This document shows, piece by piece, positions 1-11,460 of a DNA stretch of 64,000 nucleotides (its first letter is position 1; the number at the start of each line of letters is the position of its first letter). The notes beneath the pieces were generated by a model. That model did no database searches and was not told where the DNA came from. It worked only from the letters and a program-made list of their open reading frames with translations. Both the position numbers and the translations under genes were made by a program. Origin of the DNA: Heterohyrax brucei (lineage: Eukaryota; Chordata; Mammalia; Hyracoidea; Procaviidae); the NCBI GenBank assembly GCA_028571685.1, contig CM053146.1, forward strand, positions 61,971,431 through 62,035,430, read 5' to 3'.

Positions 1-1178
1 TGCCATGTTAGGAATAAGGAATGAAGGCATGAACTACAGCAGTGTCAATGGGGAGAGGAGAAGAGGTTAGAAATAAGGCTTTGCAGAGGGATAAGCAATA
101 TACCTCAGACAGAAGAAACAATGAAAGAGAAACTTGAGAACTTGGAACTAGCAGGGGGAACAGAGCGGACAATGACACCATGAACACTGATGGCAGGAAA
201 CCTAAAGAGTTTGCTCTGTCATCTGGTTCTAGTTTCATCATTACTGCGTAGTCAAGCTCCAGCCAGCAGTGCTTAATTTCTGATTTCCAAAAGGTAAATC
301 ACAGATGTCTTCCACACGGAGAAATCTTGCCTCCTCTTTATTTCTACACTAGAAATCATTTGCAACGAATGGTTAGGAAATATCAACATTCTGCAGCTTT
401 CCAAAAATAATAATTCCAAAACTCAAACCAACACACTCCTTGAACTTGACTAGATACTGAGTCCTGGCCATTCTTTCAGACCAATGGCCTGCCAGGGAAG
501 TGATGTAAGCATCAAAAGGCGGTCATAAAATTCATGTTCTAGTTGCTTCGTTTTCCTATTACCAGGGAACCCCCAGTGATTACCATGAAGTCATACTCTA
601 CTGCTGGAAAGTATCAGAATGAGAAGTGCATGGACAGTGGTGGGTAGGTAATCAGTTTGGCCTTTAGGGACTTTTTTGAAAAGTTGTGGTTTAAAAGCAT
701 TTAACCTCCTAAGCTAAAATTAAAGAAAAAATAAAATCAGTCAAAGATTTCTGGCATCTACTTGGTGAAGAAGCAAATATAGGCAGCATGAAAACCAGTT
801 CTTCCTAAAGGTAGACAAAAATATTTAGCAGACGACCTTATCCCACCAATAAAAGTTCTCTTACATATCTTAATATGAGCACAAACATTTTAAAATCAGT
901 TTTATCTCTGATCCAAACTGCCTTTGTCAATACATTAACAGAGAACAGGATTGCTTATTCTACCCCTACAAAGACAAACTATAAAGAAGATCAGAGCTCC
1001 TGGAGCACAAATGCTGAAATCAAGATCTCTATGAGCGAGGACCACAAGTGTTTGCATGTGATGTGTACAAGTGTCTGGAGGGCAAGAAGGGATAATTCTC
1101 AGAGGCTAGGGCTATTTCCAGTGTTATCAACTCAAATGATGTGATACCAGAAAGAGTCAAAGGTCACTGGTGAGAGAT
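1..1178. other. Unassigned AT-rich sequence
   Basis: No gene, exon pair or interspersed repeat that I can name. The 89-codon open frame on the plus strand at 875-1144 has no recognisable domain, no splice-site context and no low-complexity bias, and I treat it as chance. Confidence 0.5.
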
Positions 1179-1337
1179 CCCAAACCCACTGCCACCCAGT
1201 CAATTCCAACTCATGGCGACCCTAGGGGTCAGAGTAGAACTGCCCCATAGAGTTTCCAAGGAGCTCCTGGCAGATTCGAGGTGCTGAAGTTTTGGCTAGC
1301 AGTCACAGTGTTCAACCACTACACCACCAGGGTTTCC
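1179..1337 (-). mobile_element. AfroSINE, near full length
   Basis: On the plus strand the element reads tail first (caaacccactgccacccag) and ends with the complement of its tRNA-like head (accaccagggtttcc). The order is tail, GC-poor body, then head, so the SINE is transcribed on the minus strand. Its tRNA-derived head would supply an internal Pol III promoter, but many CpG positions are mutated, so it is an old copy. Its tail is the part shared with the RTE LINE 3' ends in this window. Confidence 0.9.
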
Positions 1338-1897
1338 AGAGAGAGAGTAGAGGGGATCAAACGTAGAGTGAGGCAAAAAAATAAAAATAAAAAAAAGTTC
1401 AGTCTTAGCGACCTGACAGAAGCTGGAGAAACTCTGAGGGTGTGGACCTTGGAAACACTATTAATTCAGTGCTGGAATCACTCCTGAGGTTTACACGTCA
1501 GCCAAATATTAGCCAGGCAAGTAAGACAAAATGAGTCTAAATGGGCACACCAGCCCAGGGGCAAGGATGAAAAGGCAGGAGGGAACAGGCAAGTGGGACA
1601 AAGGGACACGGGGAACCCAAAGTTGAGAAGAGGAGAGTGTTGACAGGCACCGGGCTGGCAAACAATGTTACAAAAAAGTGTGTGTGTTGACTGTTTAATG
1701 AGACTCTGATTCACTCTGTAAACTTTCCAGAACACAATCTAAAAAAAATAAAACATAAAAAAAACTGAGAAAAAAAATAAAAAGGATATAATAAGGAAGC
1801 TGAGTACAAAACTATGAAGATCCATGGAGAGAAGACAAAAAAAGACAAAGTAAGACATAACAGCAATGGATTCTGGAAAAAATTCAGGGAATATGGC
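1338..1897. other. Unassigned A-rich sequence
   Basis: A-rich stretches around 1375-1400 and 1740-1800 may be retroelement tails, but no element body can be matched to them. The minus-strand open frame at 1478-1735 is not recognised. Confidence 0.4.
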
Positions 1898-2267
1898 TGT
1901 CTTAGCTGTTTAGTGTTCTAACAGAAATACCACAATTGGGTGGCTTCAACAAACAGAAATTTATTTTATCACCATGTAGGAGGCTAGAGGCCTGAATTCA
2001 GGGCACTGGCTCTAGAGGAAGGCTTTCTCTGCTGGTTCGGGAGCTTCTGCTCCTGGCCAGTCTTCATGTGGTTTGGCATCTCTCTCCTCTTGCGTCTCCT
2101 CTATTAGCTTGTTAAATCTCTTTCATAGCTCCAAAGATATGCTCTACACTAATCCTGTTTCATTAACATAACAAAGACAACACAATCCCAAACGGGATTA
2201 TAACCACAGGTGTGGAGGTCAGGCTCTATAGCACATGCTTTGGAGGGACTTAATGAAATCCATGACA
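1898..2267 (-). mobile_element. Solo LTR, MaLR-like, internally shortened
   Basis: The plus strand opens with tgtcttagctg and closes with aaatccatgaca, which are the complements of the end and start of the LTRs at 19395 and 48749. It is about 370 bp, against 509-572 bp for those copies, so internal sequence has been lost. No gag or pol sequence flanks it, so it is a solo LTR. I infer an ERVL-MaLR-like origin from LTR style and non-coding character. The Repbase name is unknown to me. Confidence 0.65.
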
Positions 2268-3404
2268 ACATTTATTCACCCTGTACTTCCATTTTTTTAT
2301 GCATAGCTCAGACCTCTTTGTTTGGTCAGGAGGTGTGTTCTTAACCAAGCCCCAGTTACAGGCCTAGTCTCAGTCCCAGAAGGCCAACACAGTTGTTCAG
2401 GCCCTTCTCTCTTACGTGTGTATAATGTTTATTCCTATCAAACCTAAGAACAAACAAGGCACAGCCTTCACAGTTGGCCTTCATTTATGTACCTAAAGTG
2501 TCACGCTAATTTGACACCTACCAAGCATGCAATGTTATTGAGCAACTCAGCTAAGACTTACTGGAAACAGATAGGGCTTGAAACATTGACCACTGTTTGT
2601 GGAGCCTGAGCAATTTCACCCTACTTGCTCAAGAGAAGCCCCTTTCTTAACTGTGACTCAACATTTCACTTTCATCAACATGAACTGAGTGCCTGCTGTA
2701 TACAAAATTATAAGTGTGAAAGCATGTCCCTGAGAAGAAAAGATACCTGTGGTACATTGTGTTTTCCAAAGATGGCCTTACCAGTATATTTCATCCCATG
2801 TGTTTTTTTCCCTACAGTGTCATATATGAATACAGCTAAGCCTGTGACAGTGACAAAAATGACAATCCGAGACTCCAAGGTTAAGCTACAAAAGGTAATA
2901 CAGTTTTTGCCCAGTTTTGCTAAACTACTTGCACATGGAGCCTGGCACCCATGACAGGAGGCAGCCAAGCAGCCACACAGAAAAGCCATGTTTCAGTGTT
3001 TGGGTCTCATCTGTGATACCAGATGAGAGTCAGCATCACCAACTAGCCACGTGAATGACTGAGCCTTCAGACAATCAGCCCTCACACTTGGATTCACCCT
3101 CGACGACACTGAGTGGTGCAGAGATGAGCCATTCCTACTGAGCTTTGCCCAAACAACATATTTTTGAAAAACATAAATGCTGTCATTAGCTTAAGCCACT
3201 AAGTTTTGGGGTTGCTTTTTACGCAACACTACGTAACCAGAACAATACCCACACCATCCCCTCAGAACGCTTCAGGGAAATAGCATGCTCACGAATGACT
3301 ATGTCAAGGCGTAACACGGGTACAGGAGGAAAACAAACATGTAAATCGGGATGTGTATATGTTCTGGTTTATGAACAGAATTGGGTGTTTTTTTTCATTT
3401 GTAA
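2268..3404. other. Unassigned sequence
   Basis: The overlapping open frames of 93 codons (minus, 2708-2989) and 109 codons (plus, 2625-2954) lie across one another in the same 280 bp. Neither has a recognisable domain. A TGT/ATG-rich segment lies between them. I see nothing else I can name. Confidence 0.4.
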
Positions 3405-3556
3405 CAGCTAACTACTAGCTGAAAGGTTGGCAGCTTAAATTCACTCAGAGTGCCTCAGAAGCCAAGTCTGGCAATCTGCTACCAAAAGGTCACAGCCTTC
3501 AAAACCCCATGGGGCAGTTCTAGTCCGCACATATGTGCTCACCATCAAACAGAAAA
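3405..3556 (+). mobile_element. AfroSINE, long-body variant, diverged
   Basis: The head is partly lost. The match starts in gctaactactagctgaaagg and continues through a body of the type 'protein-like' variant (gaagccaagtctggcaatct) into gggcagttctag. This variant carries the extra central block seen also at 7346, 26939, 33226 and 46196, which resembles the RTE 5' UTR at 14019. Confidence 0.6.
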
Positions 3557-3784
3557 GCCTCAGCCAGAGCCAAGTGCCGTTGAAAGCCTCAACAGAAACT
3601 AAAAACAACAGGGAACGTCTGTGAAACAGTCCTACAGCATGAAAAGGGGGCTTCTCTGGTTTATACACCTCTATCTACGTTTTAATCCTTGCTTGATGCA
3701 CATACTTAATTTTTTAACTCTAAAACCAGCCTACATTTTAACAGAAATAATAAAATAAGTTCAACAAGAGACAGTTAAGCAAGT

Positions 3785-3950
3785 GTTGCAGATCCTCAGT
3801 GAGAAGTGGAGTGTAACTGAACTACTGGAAATAACTGCATTTTATCTCTCTATGCCTTGGTTTTCACATCTGCATAAAAGTGATACCACCCTCCTAGGGT
3901 TACTGTGAAAATTAAAGTATTAGTAAAAGATATCTTGGAAACCCTGAGCT
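3785..3950 (+). mobile_element. MIR element fragment
   Basis: The segment reads like the 3' half of a MIR, with a 'splenic' pattern of ttggttttcacatctgc followed by ataccaccctcctagggtt and gtgaaaattaaagta. These correspond to the well-known MIR run of cctcatctgtaaaatggg, then cctacctcatagggtt, then gtgaggattaaatg. It is an ancient tRNA-derived SINE common to mammals. Confidence 0.6.
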
Positions 3951-5664
3951 GTTGAGTGTTCGCATGACATGAAGACACAGGGTCTCAAGAGGCAGAATCA
4001 GATTGTTGATTATGGTGCTAAGACATTCTCTCTCCTCTTTAGATCAAAGGGAATAAAACAGGAACCAGGCTTCACCAGTTGTCCTTGCAGGAAGAGGGTG
4101 TATGACGGCTTTAATAACAATTTGATAACTTCTGCAAATGCCATATTCATTTACATTTCCCAAAATATTGGAAGACCAGTAAATTCAAACTTTCCACCCC
4201 GCTTCCCCATTCAGCTTCCCCTTCTTCAGGGTTCTCATGGAGTGTGATAAGTTACTTGCCTATACAAATGTCTACCACCCACCAGAGGCCAAAGAGATTC
4301 ACATTTCTAATAGCTTTGCATCTGTAGTTAGCTTCTCTCTGTATTTTGAGAAACTGGATACTGTCTCAGTTATATCAGAAGAACATAGATCTTTTCATTT
4401 GTTTTCCTGAGTAGTCTTCTCATTCAAGTTATATAGGGTAGGGTGAGCCACCTAAAAGATTAAGGAGGGCAAATTATCTTCTTTCCCAACATATCCCATA
4501 TTCTAAAAAAAATTGTGAACATGTAAGCTAGTCCTGGAGGTGTGAAGGGTTGGAATAATCTAAGGAAAATGGAGATAGAGTTAGCCATTTGATTACACGA
4601 TATAACAGCATAACCACAGTATTTTCACAACTGACAATAAATTATCTTGATCTAAGTTCTGTAGACTTCGGAGTAATGGCATCACCACTCTGCTTGCAAA
4701 GTCAGATGAGCAATGAGCTGTTCCTCAGTGACTCAGGGACTTCTCTTATTGTTTCCTGTTTGTTTTAACTTACCCAAGTATCTTAGAAACAGATAAGATA
4801 TTACTTCAGCTCCCTGCGGGAGCCTGGGCTTGATTTTTTTCCTTATGAATCATCAACTGTTTTGCTTCACACCAATTTTTGCATTTGAAGGCCCTTTTCC
4901 TTTAACTAGAATCTGATACCATCTATTCAAAATGCCAAAGATTTTTCTATACCTGAAACAAAGTTGTCTTTTTTTTTAAGGTAAGAGCTTTCCAAAGAGT
5001 AATCATGCTAAGTGTGGTCAAGAGCTAATTTATTGGATTTTACCACTTTACTTACTTTAAATCTTTCTTGGTATAAACTGAAGTAAGGTTAAATAAGCCA
5101 AGTAACTGAATAAGTAACAAATTTGCATTGATTCCATCACTGTGGAGTAAATATGAGGGAAGTATATGTCACTGTGTTTTGAATGTGAAGTGTGTACTGT
5201 ACAAATTACATACTTAACAGTCTCAGGTTTACAATAGATTGAATTGTAAAAGGCACTACATGCCCCTAATTAGCTCTGCATGAAGTTTTAATTAGCTCTG
5301 TGTGAAGTTCTCAAAGGGGGAAAAAAATCACCTGCAGTGGATTTTGTGACAGCACTTAGCTGGGACTTCTGAAAGCTATTTCAAGTCACCACAAAAAGTT
5401 ATACCCAGGATTTACGTGATATAACACAGGAGGTCCCAGGCCCTCTTCCAAACCATTTCCTTCCTCTCGCTCCTGCCTATGGCAACACTCTAGTAAAGGA
5501 AAACTGCATCTTCAGATAATAATGACCCACTGATTCTTTTTTATATTTTCTAAGTACTCTTTCATCACAAGCTGTTAGCACAGAGTCTACCTACTTCCTC
5601 AAGAAAGCTCCTGAGGTTGGCATTACTTCAAAACAACACCAATGCAGCCCCAGTGGCTCATGTG
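3951..5664. other. Unassigned sequence with a tandem TAATTAG duplication
   Basis: No gene or named repeat. The 92-codon open frame at 3969-4247 is not recognised. It includes the 21-bp direct repeat at 5267-5309, listed separately. Confidence 0.4.
5267..5309. repeat. Two-copy direct repeat containing TAATTAG
   Basis: Unit one is 5267-5287 and unit two is 5289-5309. Both begin taattagctctg and end tgaagtt, with two mismatches at the centre (ca versus tg). The TAATTAG core is a generic homeodomain-type site. Confidence 0.75.
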
Positions 5665-5825
5665 ATTGTTCTTAGTTGCCGTGAAGTCAGTTCTAACTCC
5701 TTGCAATCCCATGTGTGCAGAGTAGAACTGTCCCATGGGGTTTTCAAGCCTGTCCACTTTTGGATGTAGATTGCCACACCTGTCTTCTGAGGGCCCTCTG
5801 GATGGGTTATACCATCAACCATTTT
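5665..5825 (-). mobile_element. AfroSINE-family element, RTE-type tail
   Basis: The plus strand begins with tagttgccgtgaagtcag and carries gcagagtagaactgtcccat, then a body of ggttttcaagcctgtccac. This is the less common subfamily also seen at 28541 and 60341, recognised by the body segment that ends in aaccatc or equivalent. Confidence 0.6.
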
Positions 5826-6939
5826 GGCCACTCACAGACACAAATAACACTTGCATTCTTAGTTTCCCAGTCTGTGTCTTTCTCCACCAATGAAAATGCC
5901 TCTCCAATAATCTGATCAGAACCATACGACACCTGTTTTACTTCGTCTCCCTTAGGTGAGAAATTTCTACACTTTCTTACCAATTCCCTGAGCATGTGGG
6001 TCAGAGCAGGGAGCAGAGACGGTGGGTATTTATGTAAATGTGCACACATGTGTGCAGGTGTGCAAATATATACACCCTTACCTACTATGGAGAGTAAATA
6101 TTTAAACTTATTTTTAATAAATTCGAACTCGTCTGAGTTTAGTGATAAGCATGGAGCCTGTGACACAATGGAGAGCTTGAGCAGTCTCTAGCTTGCTTTC
6201 ACTAATAACATTTCCCCACAAAAGTAGCTTATTAGTGCATTAACACTCTGTGTATTGGAATCTAAGCAATGGAAAAAGAGAACTAGCAACTGTAACAGTA
6301 TGGCAAAGATGAAAACAATAAACCAAAAATGTTCTGTCTTTAAAAAAACTTTTTTTAATAATAAAACTTCTTGACCACGCCAAAATGTCAGCATATTTGC
6401 AGAGTTATATAGTGATCACTGATGTCAATAATGTTGATCTGATAACGGAAATACCGTTTTCCCTGTCGCTGAGAGGAGTGGTTTCATCCACAGTATTTTA
6501 GACTTCTTTTGCCAAGGATTTATAGCCCTAAGCCCACAACGAAGTCACTACAAACAAAAACAGAAGACAAAAATAAAACAGAAAACCAGTACCTAATGCC
6601 ATTTCTGCCCTGGGATACCTTTTCTGACCTTCTACAATGTTCCTTCAATGCAGCCTACTTGCCCTCAAGAAGTCACTTCGCTTGCCTGCAACTCTGGTAG
6701 TTGTCAAACCCACCAGGCCCATTCTAGAGCAGGGCTTACAGTGATGGCGCTCTCCATACACTCGCTAAAGGAATTCCTGAATGACACAGCTAGAGGCAAT
6801 GGTGGCAGGGTTTACATCACAGGTTAGTGGCAGCCAGGCCTCTAAGAGGAACTGTGCACACAGAATGAAACCCCAGGCTGATACAGTTCTATGCCTCTTA
6901 ACAAACTTAATGGCTATAAGGCATTTCAGCCTGCCTAAG
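5826..6939. other. Unassigned sequence
   Basis: No gene is supported. The 119-codon minus-strand frame at 5807-6166 overlaps the SINE edge and a (TG/CA)-like run near 6040-6065 and shows no domain. Confidence 0.4.
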
Positions 6940-6996
6940 AAGCCACTATGAGTCAGAATCACCTTGATGGCAGTAGATTTGGATTTCCGTTTTTCT
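6940..6996 (+). mobile_element. AfroSINE tail fragment
   Basis: Only the 3' tail remains: gccactatgagtcagaatc, then gatggcagtagatttgg. Its end abuts the next SINE, making it the first member of a four-element head-to-tail cluster. Confidence 0.75.
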
Positions 6997-7000
6997 GGAG

Positions 7001-7168
7001 TCCCTGGAAACCCTGGTATCATAGTGGTTAAGTGCTACAACTACTAAGCGGGAAGTTAGCAGTTCTAATCAGCAGGTGCTCTTTGGAAACTCTATGAGGC
7101 AGTTCTACACTGTCCTATAGATTTGCTATGAGTTGAAGTCAACTCAACAGCAGTGATTTTTGATAGCC
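7001..7168 (+). mobile_element. AfroSINE, near full length
   Basis: The head ggaaaccctggtatcatagt is followed by an A-box-like gtggttaagtgctac, a decayed B box at gcagttctaatc, the ctctatgaggcagttctac body and the tail tatgagttgaagtcaact. It is the second of the tandem cluster. Confidence 0.9.
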
Positions 7169-7191
7169 AGTCAACAGCAATCGGTTGGGTT

Positions 7192-7345
7192 TGTGGAGTC
7201 CTAAAAGCTCAGCTGCTAATCAAAGGACCAACAGTATGAATCCACCAGCAACTCTTCAAAAATACTGTGGAGCAGTTCTACTCTGTCCTGTAGGGCAGCT
7301 ATGAGTTGGAAGTGACTCAACAGCAATGGGTTTGGTTTTTTGGTT
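7192..7345 (+). mobile_element. AfroSINE, head shortened
   Basis: It starts at gtggagtcctaaaagctcag, carries tatgaatccaccagcaac in the B-box region and ends in gcaatgggtttggttttttg, an intact T-rich tail. It is the third member of the cluster. Confidence 0.85.
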
Positions 7346-7540
7346 GATGGAGTCCCTCAGTGGTGCACAATGTTCATATGCTTGGATGCTAACTAGAAGG
7401 CTGGGAAGGTGAGTCCGTTCAGAGGCAGCTGGTGATCTACTTCCAAAAAAAATCGACCACTGAAAGCTATGAGACTCAGTTTAACACGCATGAGGTCATG
7501 ATGAATCAGAGTCAACTCAGTGGTAAGGGGTCTTTGGTTT
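7346..7540 (+). mobile_element. AfroSINE, long-body variant
   Basis: It begins gatggagtccctcagtggtg and has the long central block (ggcagctggtgatctacttc), then gaatcagagtcaactcagtg as tail. It is the fourth head-to-tail member and belongs to a different subfamily from its neighbours. Confidence 0.8.
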
Positions 7541-9083
7541 CATGGAGATTACAGTTTGAAAACTCTGGTTTTGACTTGTATACCTAAAAAACAGCATCCA
7601 AAATCAACCCTAATACCAGCAGGTACACATCCATGGAGAGATGTACTGACCCAAATGACTAGATGTTCCTATAAACAGACACGGTATCATCTGTGCTTGA
7701 AAAATTGGTACTTGGGATCAGCATTTGGTGGCAGAGAGAAAGTGAGGATGGGAGGTGAAAGATGAGAGTGGAGGAGTGTGAATTCACATGCATCATCTCC
7801 TTGGCTCAGCAGAGCAAGCTGTGCAATAATACATATGCCATGATGATTAATGCCCTAGAACTTGGTGAAAACACACTTCAGAGATCCAACAACCAGCATC
7901 TCGGATCCTGGGCTGATGGAGAAACCAACTGAATGTTACTGGGACTAGGGGGGGAAGAAAATGTTCCTCTCTGTAATGACAACTTCAAGGAGGAATATGA
8001 TCATTTTCACAACAGTTTTATATATATATGATTTTTATTCATGTTTAATATGTATAAATAGTTGTGTGCATGTCTTAACCAAAATACACTTTTATCTCTC
8101 AAGAAGGAAAGTGAGAAAACTCAGCATTTTTTCCTGTCAGGTGGACATAAGTGATCACCGACTGCTGGGGTAGTAGCATCCTTGTAGACTAACACAAGGG
8201 GAGCCAGGACTGAGACCCTAGAGTAATTTGAGGAGATAGCTAGAAACTGGAAGCTTACACCGGAGTACGTTGGCCAGGGTCTGATATACTGACAGCAGGC
8301 ATGTAAGGCCTGGAAGGGTTTGCTTTGTATCAAGGAGTCCATCAAGGTAAGACCTTAAGATGAAAAAATGTAAAGTCTCTCAGGCATGAAGCAGATTCTA
8401 CTTGTAAGAGGTAAATACATCCAACTGTCCGGGTATATAGTGTTTGCAGAAAGTTATTATATTTTTAAATCCCTCAAAGATATTTTAAAGTGAGATGGGA
8501 AAAATTTGGAGATTTCCATATACTTACAGAAAAGCAAAAGCAACGGTTAAATAGACAAATTACATCTACTTTCACTGTCTTTTTCTTTTTCCACAGTTTA
8601 TAATACAGCATGAATCTGGAAGTTCACAGATTTAAACAGAAGAAAGAGAAAATGTTAGAGTGAATGCCAAGCCTCATTGCTTTGCAAACATCTTAACCAG
8701 AACAATTTAAAAGTTACGTGACACCTGTTAAAGCATGAATTTGGTCAGACAGCTGGTTGGATTTAGAAAAACAGTGGCTTTTATCAACACATCCAAGGAC
8801 ATCAGCTGGCTGTTCTTACCAATAGTGGCAAGAGAAGCACAAGTATTATCTTGTAGTTGTTCCACGTACTCCGAAGCTAGGCAGGAGCAAGCTAAGAGCA
8901 TTAATTGTTCCAGCATCTTAATTGCCATAAGTTTCATCCCTACTCTGTCTCCCCAGGTTTGAGGTCATATCCATGTGCTTCCTACTATTTCAAAAGCTCT
9001 GCCCTTTGTCTCTGTAATTTCCCCTGGATTTCTTTCTTTTTTTCAATTTAAAATAAGTTTATTCCCCATTATCACCTGTCTGT
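7541..9083. other. Unassigned sequence
   Basis: No gene or named repeat. The antiparallel open frames at 8728-8937 (minus) and 8735-8962 (plus) share the same bases and are not recognised. A stretch of atatat around 8020-8060 is simple AT-rich sequence. Confidence 0.4.
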
Positions 9084-9205
9084 TTGGAGCTGTGGTTAAG
9101 AGTCCCAGTGCGCTACAACCACTAGCCAAAAGACAGTTGAAATCTACCAGCTGCTCCTTAGAAATCCTATAGAGTAGTTCCACTCTGTATTGTAGAATTA
9201 CTAAT
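9084..9205 (+). mobile_element. AfroSINE, truncated at tail
   Basis: The head gctgtggttaagagtcccag leads to tagccaaaagacagttg and tagagtagttccactctg. The tail is lost after tgtattgtagaattact. Confidence 0.75.
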
Positions 9206-9574
9206 AAGTCTGCAATTTCTTTAATTGCTTTGAAGCTTAAAAAATCCTTTTACTATCTGAATATAAGTATTTATCTATATTTATTCCATGTTATGTTGGT
9301 GTAACTATTCCTATTTAACTCTTTAACCTACTTGGAATAAAAGTTTGTTTGTTTAAATGCAAGGTAACTCTAAACTGATTTTTTTTACCCAAATAAAGAA
9401 TTTCCCCAAGTAGAATTACGAACTTACCTATCCCCTGTCTTACTGGTATATATTACTTCATTTACCATGTTATGTTTGTCTACATTTTAGTATTTTTTCC
9501 TCATCTATTTGCTTTTATTGTAATTGTGCAGATCTTTAGCCAGTACTCTCTTTCTTATTCTTGAGACTTTTTGT

Positions 9575-9775
9575 AGCCCAGTAGTGTGGTTAAGAACCTG
9601 CCTTTGGAAGTAGGGTATTTGTACTAGCTATCAAACAAAGAGTTACTTCCGGTCTTTCTATGACTTATTTCCTTTATCTGTAAAATGAACACAGTAAGAT
9701 TACATCCCTCATAAGATTGCTATGAAATTTAAATATGTTAACATGATATGGATCTTAGAACAGTGTTTAGTACTG
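9575..9775 (+). mobile_element. MIR element
   Basis: A nearly full MIR core. gtggttaagaacctgcctt is followed by a decayed internal promoter region, then ttatttcctttatctgtaaa, cctcataagattgctatga and aacagtgtttagta. Confidence 0.65.
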
Positions 9776-9879
9776 TAATTGTTCTATGCTGGTAAGGCAA
9801 GTCCTTTTTCCAACACTTTATCTTTCATACATTGTCTATTTCTTCTTCTGGGGACCCTTTCTTTTCAGGAAGAAATAGC

Positions 9880-10020
9880 TTTTATTATTTTTATTTTTTC
9901 TAATTATAAAATAGATACATGTTCATTGTTTAAATGTTTTCAGATAATCCACTGATAGAATTCTTAAAATCACCTATACTTTCATCACCCAGGAAAAATG
10001 TTGTTAACACCTAGCTAAGA
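9880..10020 (-). mobile_element. Old L1M 3'-end fragment
   Basis: The plus strand resembles the complement of an L1M 3' UTR: aattataaaatagatacatg, then a degenerate interval, then ctttcatcacccaggaaa and gttgttaacac. The family name is uncertain. Confidence 0.4.
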
Positions 10021-11362
10021 AATGTCCAAATACTTACAGTCTTATTTTTCTTTATTAGTTGCACAAATTACTTCTTTTTTCAATAGAGGAAAGCCTGAAA
10101 GACTGAGGCACAAAATGGGTGTCTGCAGCTAAACATGAAAAAAAATACATACCCGGCAGATGAGAATTTTGCTGCAACGATTAAATTTCTGAGAGCTACA
10201 ACATGTTTAACCGTCCAGCTTCAGTTTTATCATTCTCTGTTTCTGGTTTAAAGATCAACTGAAGTTGTGCGCACAGAAAAGAATGTTCTAAGAAAATAGA
10301 GTCTTGTCTTTTCTGGCTTGCTGTTCTCCCAGGTAATAATGAGTCACTATAGAATTATGTCATGCAGAACACTAACTGCAATGTACAGCACTCTTCATTA
10401 GAAGTGGCCACGCTATCTAGGAGGTTTCCAGGAAGAGGTGGCCTCTTCTCATACCCCTTAGCTGTTTTCTAATTATCTCAAAATCAGTAGCTATGAACAT
10501 AAAATGCAGACAGAGGAGAGGTAGAAAGACCCAACCACAACTTTGATTTGCTAGCAACTCTATCCAAGGGATGGAGTCACGTAACAAAAATGTTACCTGA
10601 CCCACATAAGACCTAAGAAATCAAAATCTGTTATCTATTTAGAAAGTAGATTTTTCTGCTTCAGTTACCTCTGAGTCTTTAAAAAAATGTTTGTAATATT
10701 AATGAATTTCTAGCTCTAAAGCTCTCAAATGCAACAAGATATTAAATGCAAGTTTTTCCTTTGCTCCAGATTGGCAATTAGGACCCCAACATCAGGATAA
10801 AGATGATGGAGAGTAGGTGGAGCCAGTCGCCTCCTTCACAGATGACTAGTGGACAGGTGATGAATGTCCCCTTCTGCTCTGAAAGGTCACTTCAAACCAC
10901 ACCCAGAAGAACAGTGGAAGAAAGAAAAGTTGGGACTCATGAAGGTTCCAAGGTGGTGCTGGTAGGAGTGAGAAAGGAAGAAATGCTGCAGTTTTTCCAT
11001 CAACACCCTGAAGGATGGGTATCTTACCACTGAGGCAGGAACAAGGACTCCCAGAGAGGTGGAGGTATCTGCTGTAAGAGAATGCTAGCATTTCATTTCT
11101 AAACTATACATGTGCAAACCCATGGCCTTGCCAAGCACCCTGTGTACCTATTTGAACTGATGGAAAAAAGATTTAGAAAAAAGAAGGCACAGACCTGGGG
11201 CAACCCAGAAGCCTGTGTCCACGGGCCAAGTGAATCGGTAAAAACAGAGTTGGGTTATCTCCCCAGATTCTACCTAAGAGTGCAGGGCACTGAACCCGAG
11301 GACTCCAGTGTCAGTAATACCACATGGAAGAAAAATTTCCTGAATATCTTCCAAAAGTGACT
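10021..11362. other. Unassigned, with a GC-richer block at 10790-11360
   Basis: The second half is visibly richer in G and C than its surroundings and not matched by me to any repeat. Open frames at 10803-11033 (plus) and 10846-11091 (minus) overlap each other, and neither contains a recognisable domain. An unrecognised exon or old LTR is possible. Confidence 0.35.
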
Positions 11363-11460
11363 GCAGCAGAGAACTGCCAGAAAGTCAGGCTGGATTCAGA
11401 AGAGAACATGGAACCACGGATCCCACTGTGATGTCAGATGGATCTTGGCTGAAAGCAGGG
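11363..11460 (+). mobile_element. RTE LINE fragment, reverse-transcriptase region
   Basis: gagaactgccagaaagtcag, then gattcagaagagaacatgga and gtcagatggatcttggctga match the same stretch in the RTE piece at 13664-13765. It lies in the reverse-transcriptase domain just upstream of the first catalytic aspartate. The fragment stops after the AES-type codons. Confidence 0.8.

Noticed and set aside
875..1144. 89-codon plus-strand open frame
   Set aside because: No domain, no splice context, no codon signal that I can see; length is expected by chance.
2625..2989. Overlapping 109- and 93-codon frames on opposite strands
   Set aside because: Both cannot be real, and neither resembles a known family.
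6940..7540. CRISPR-like array
   Set aside because: The repeated units are 60-195 bp SINEs in a mammalian genome, not short repeats with spacers.
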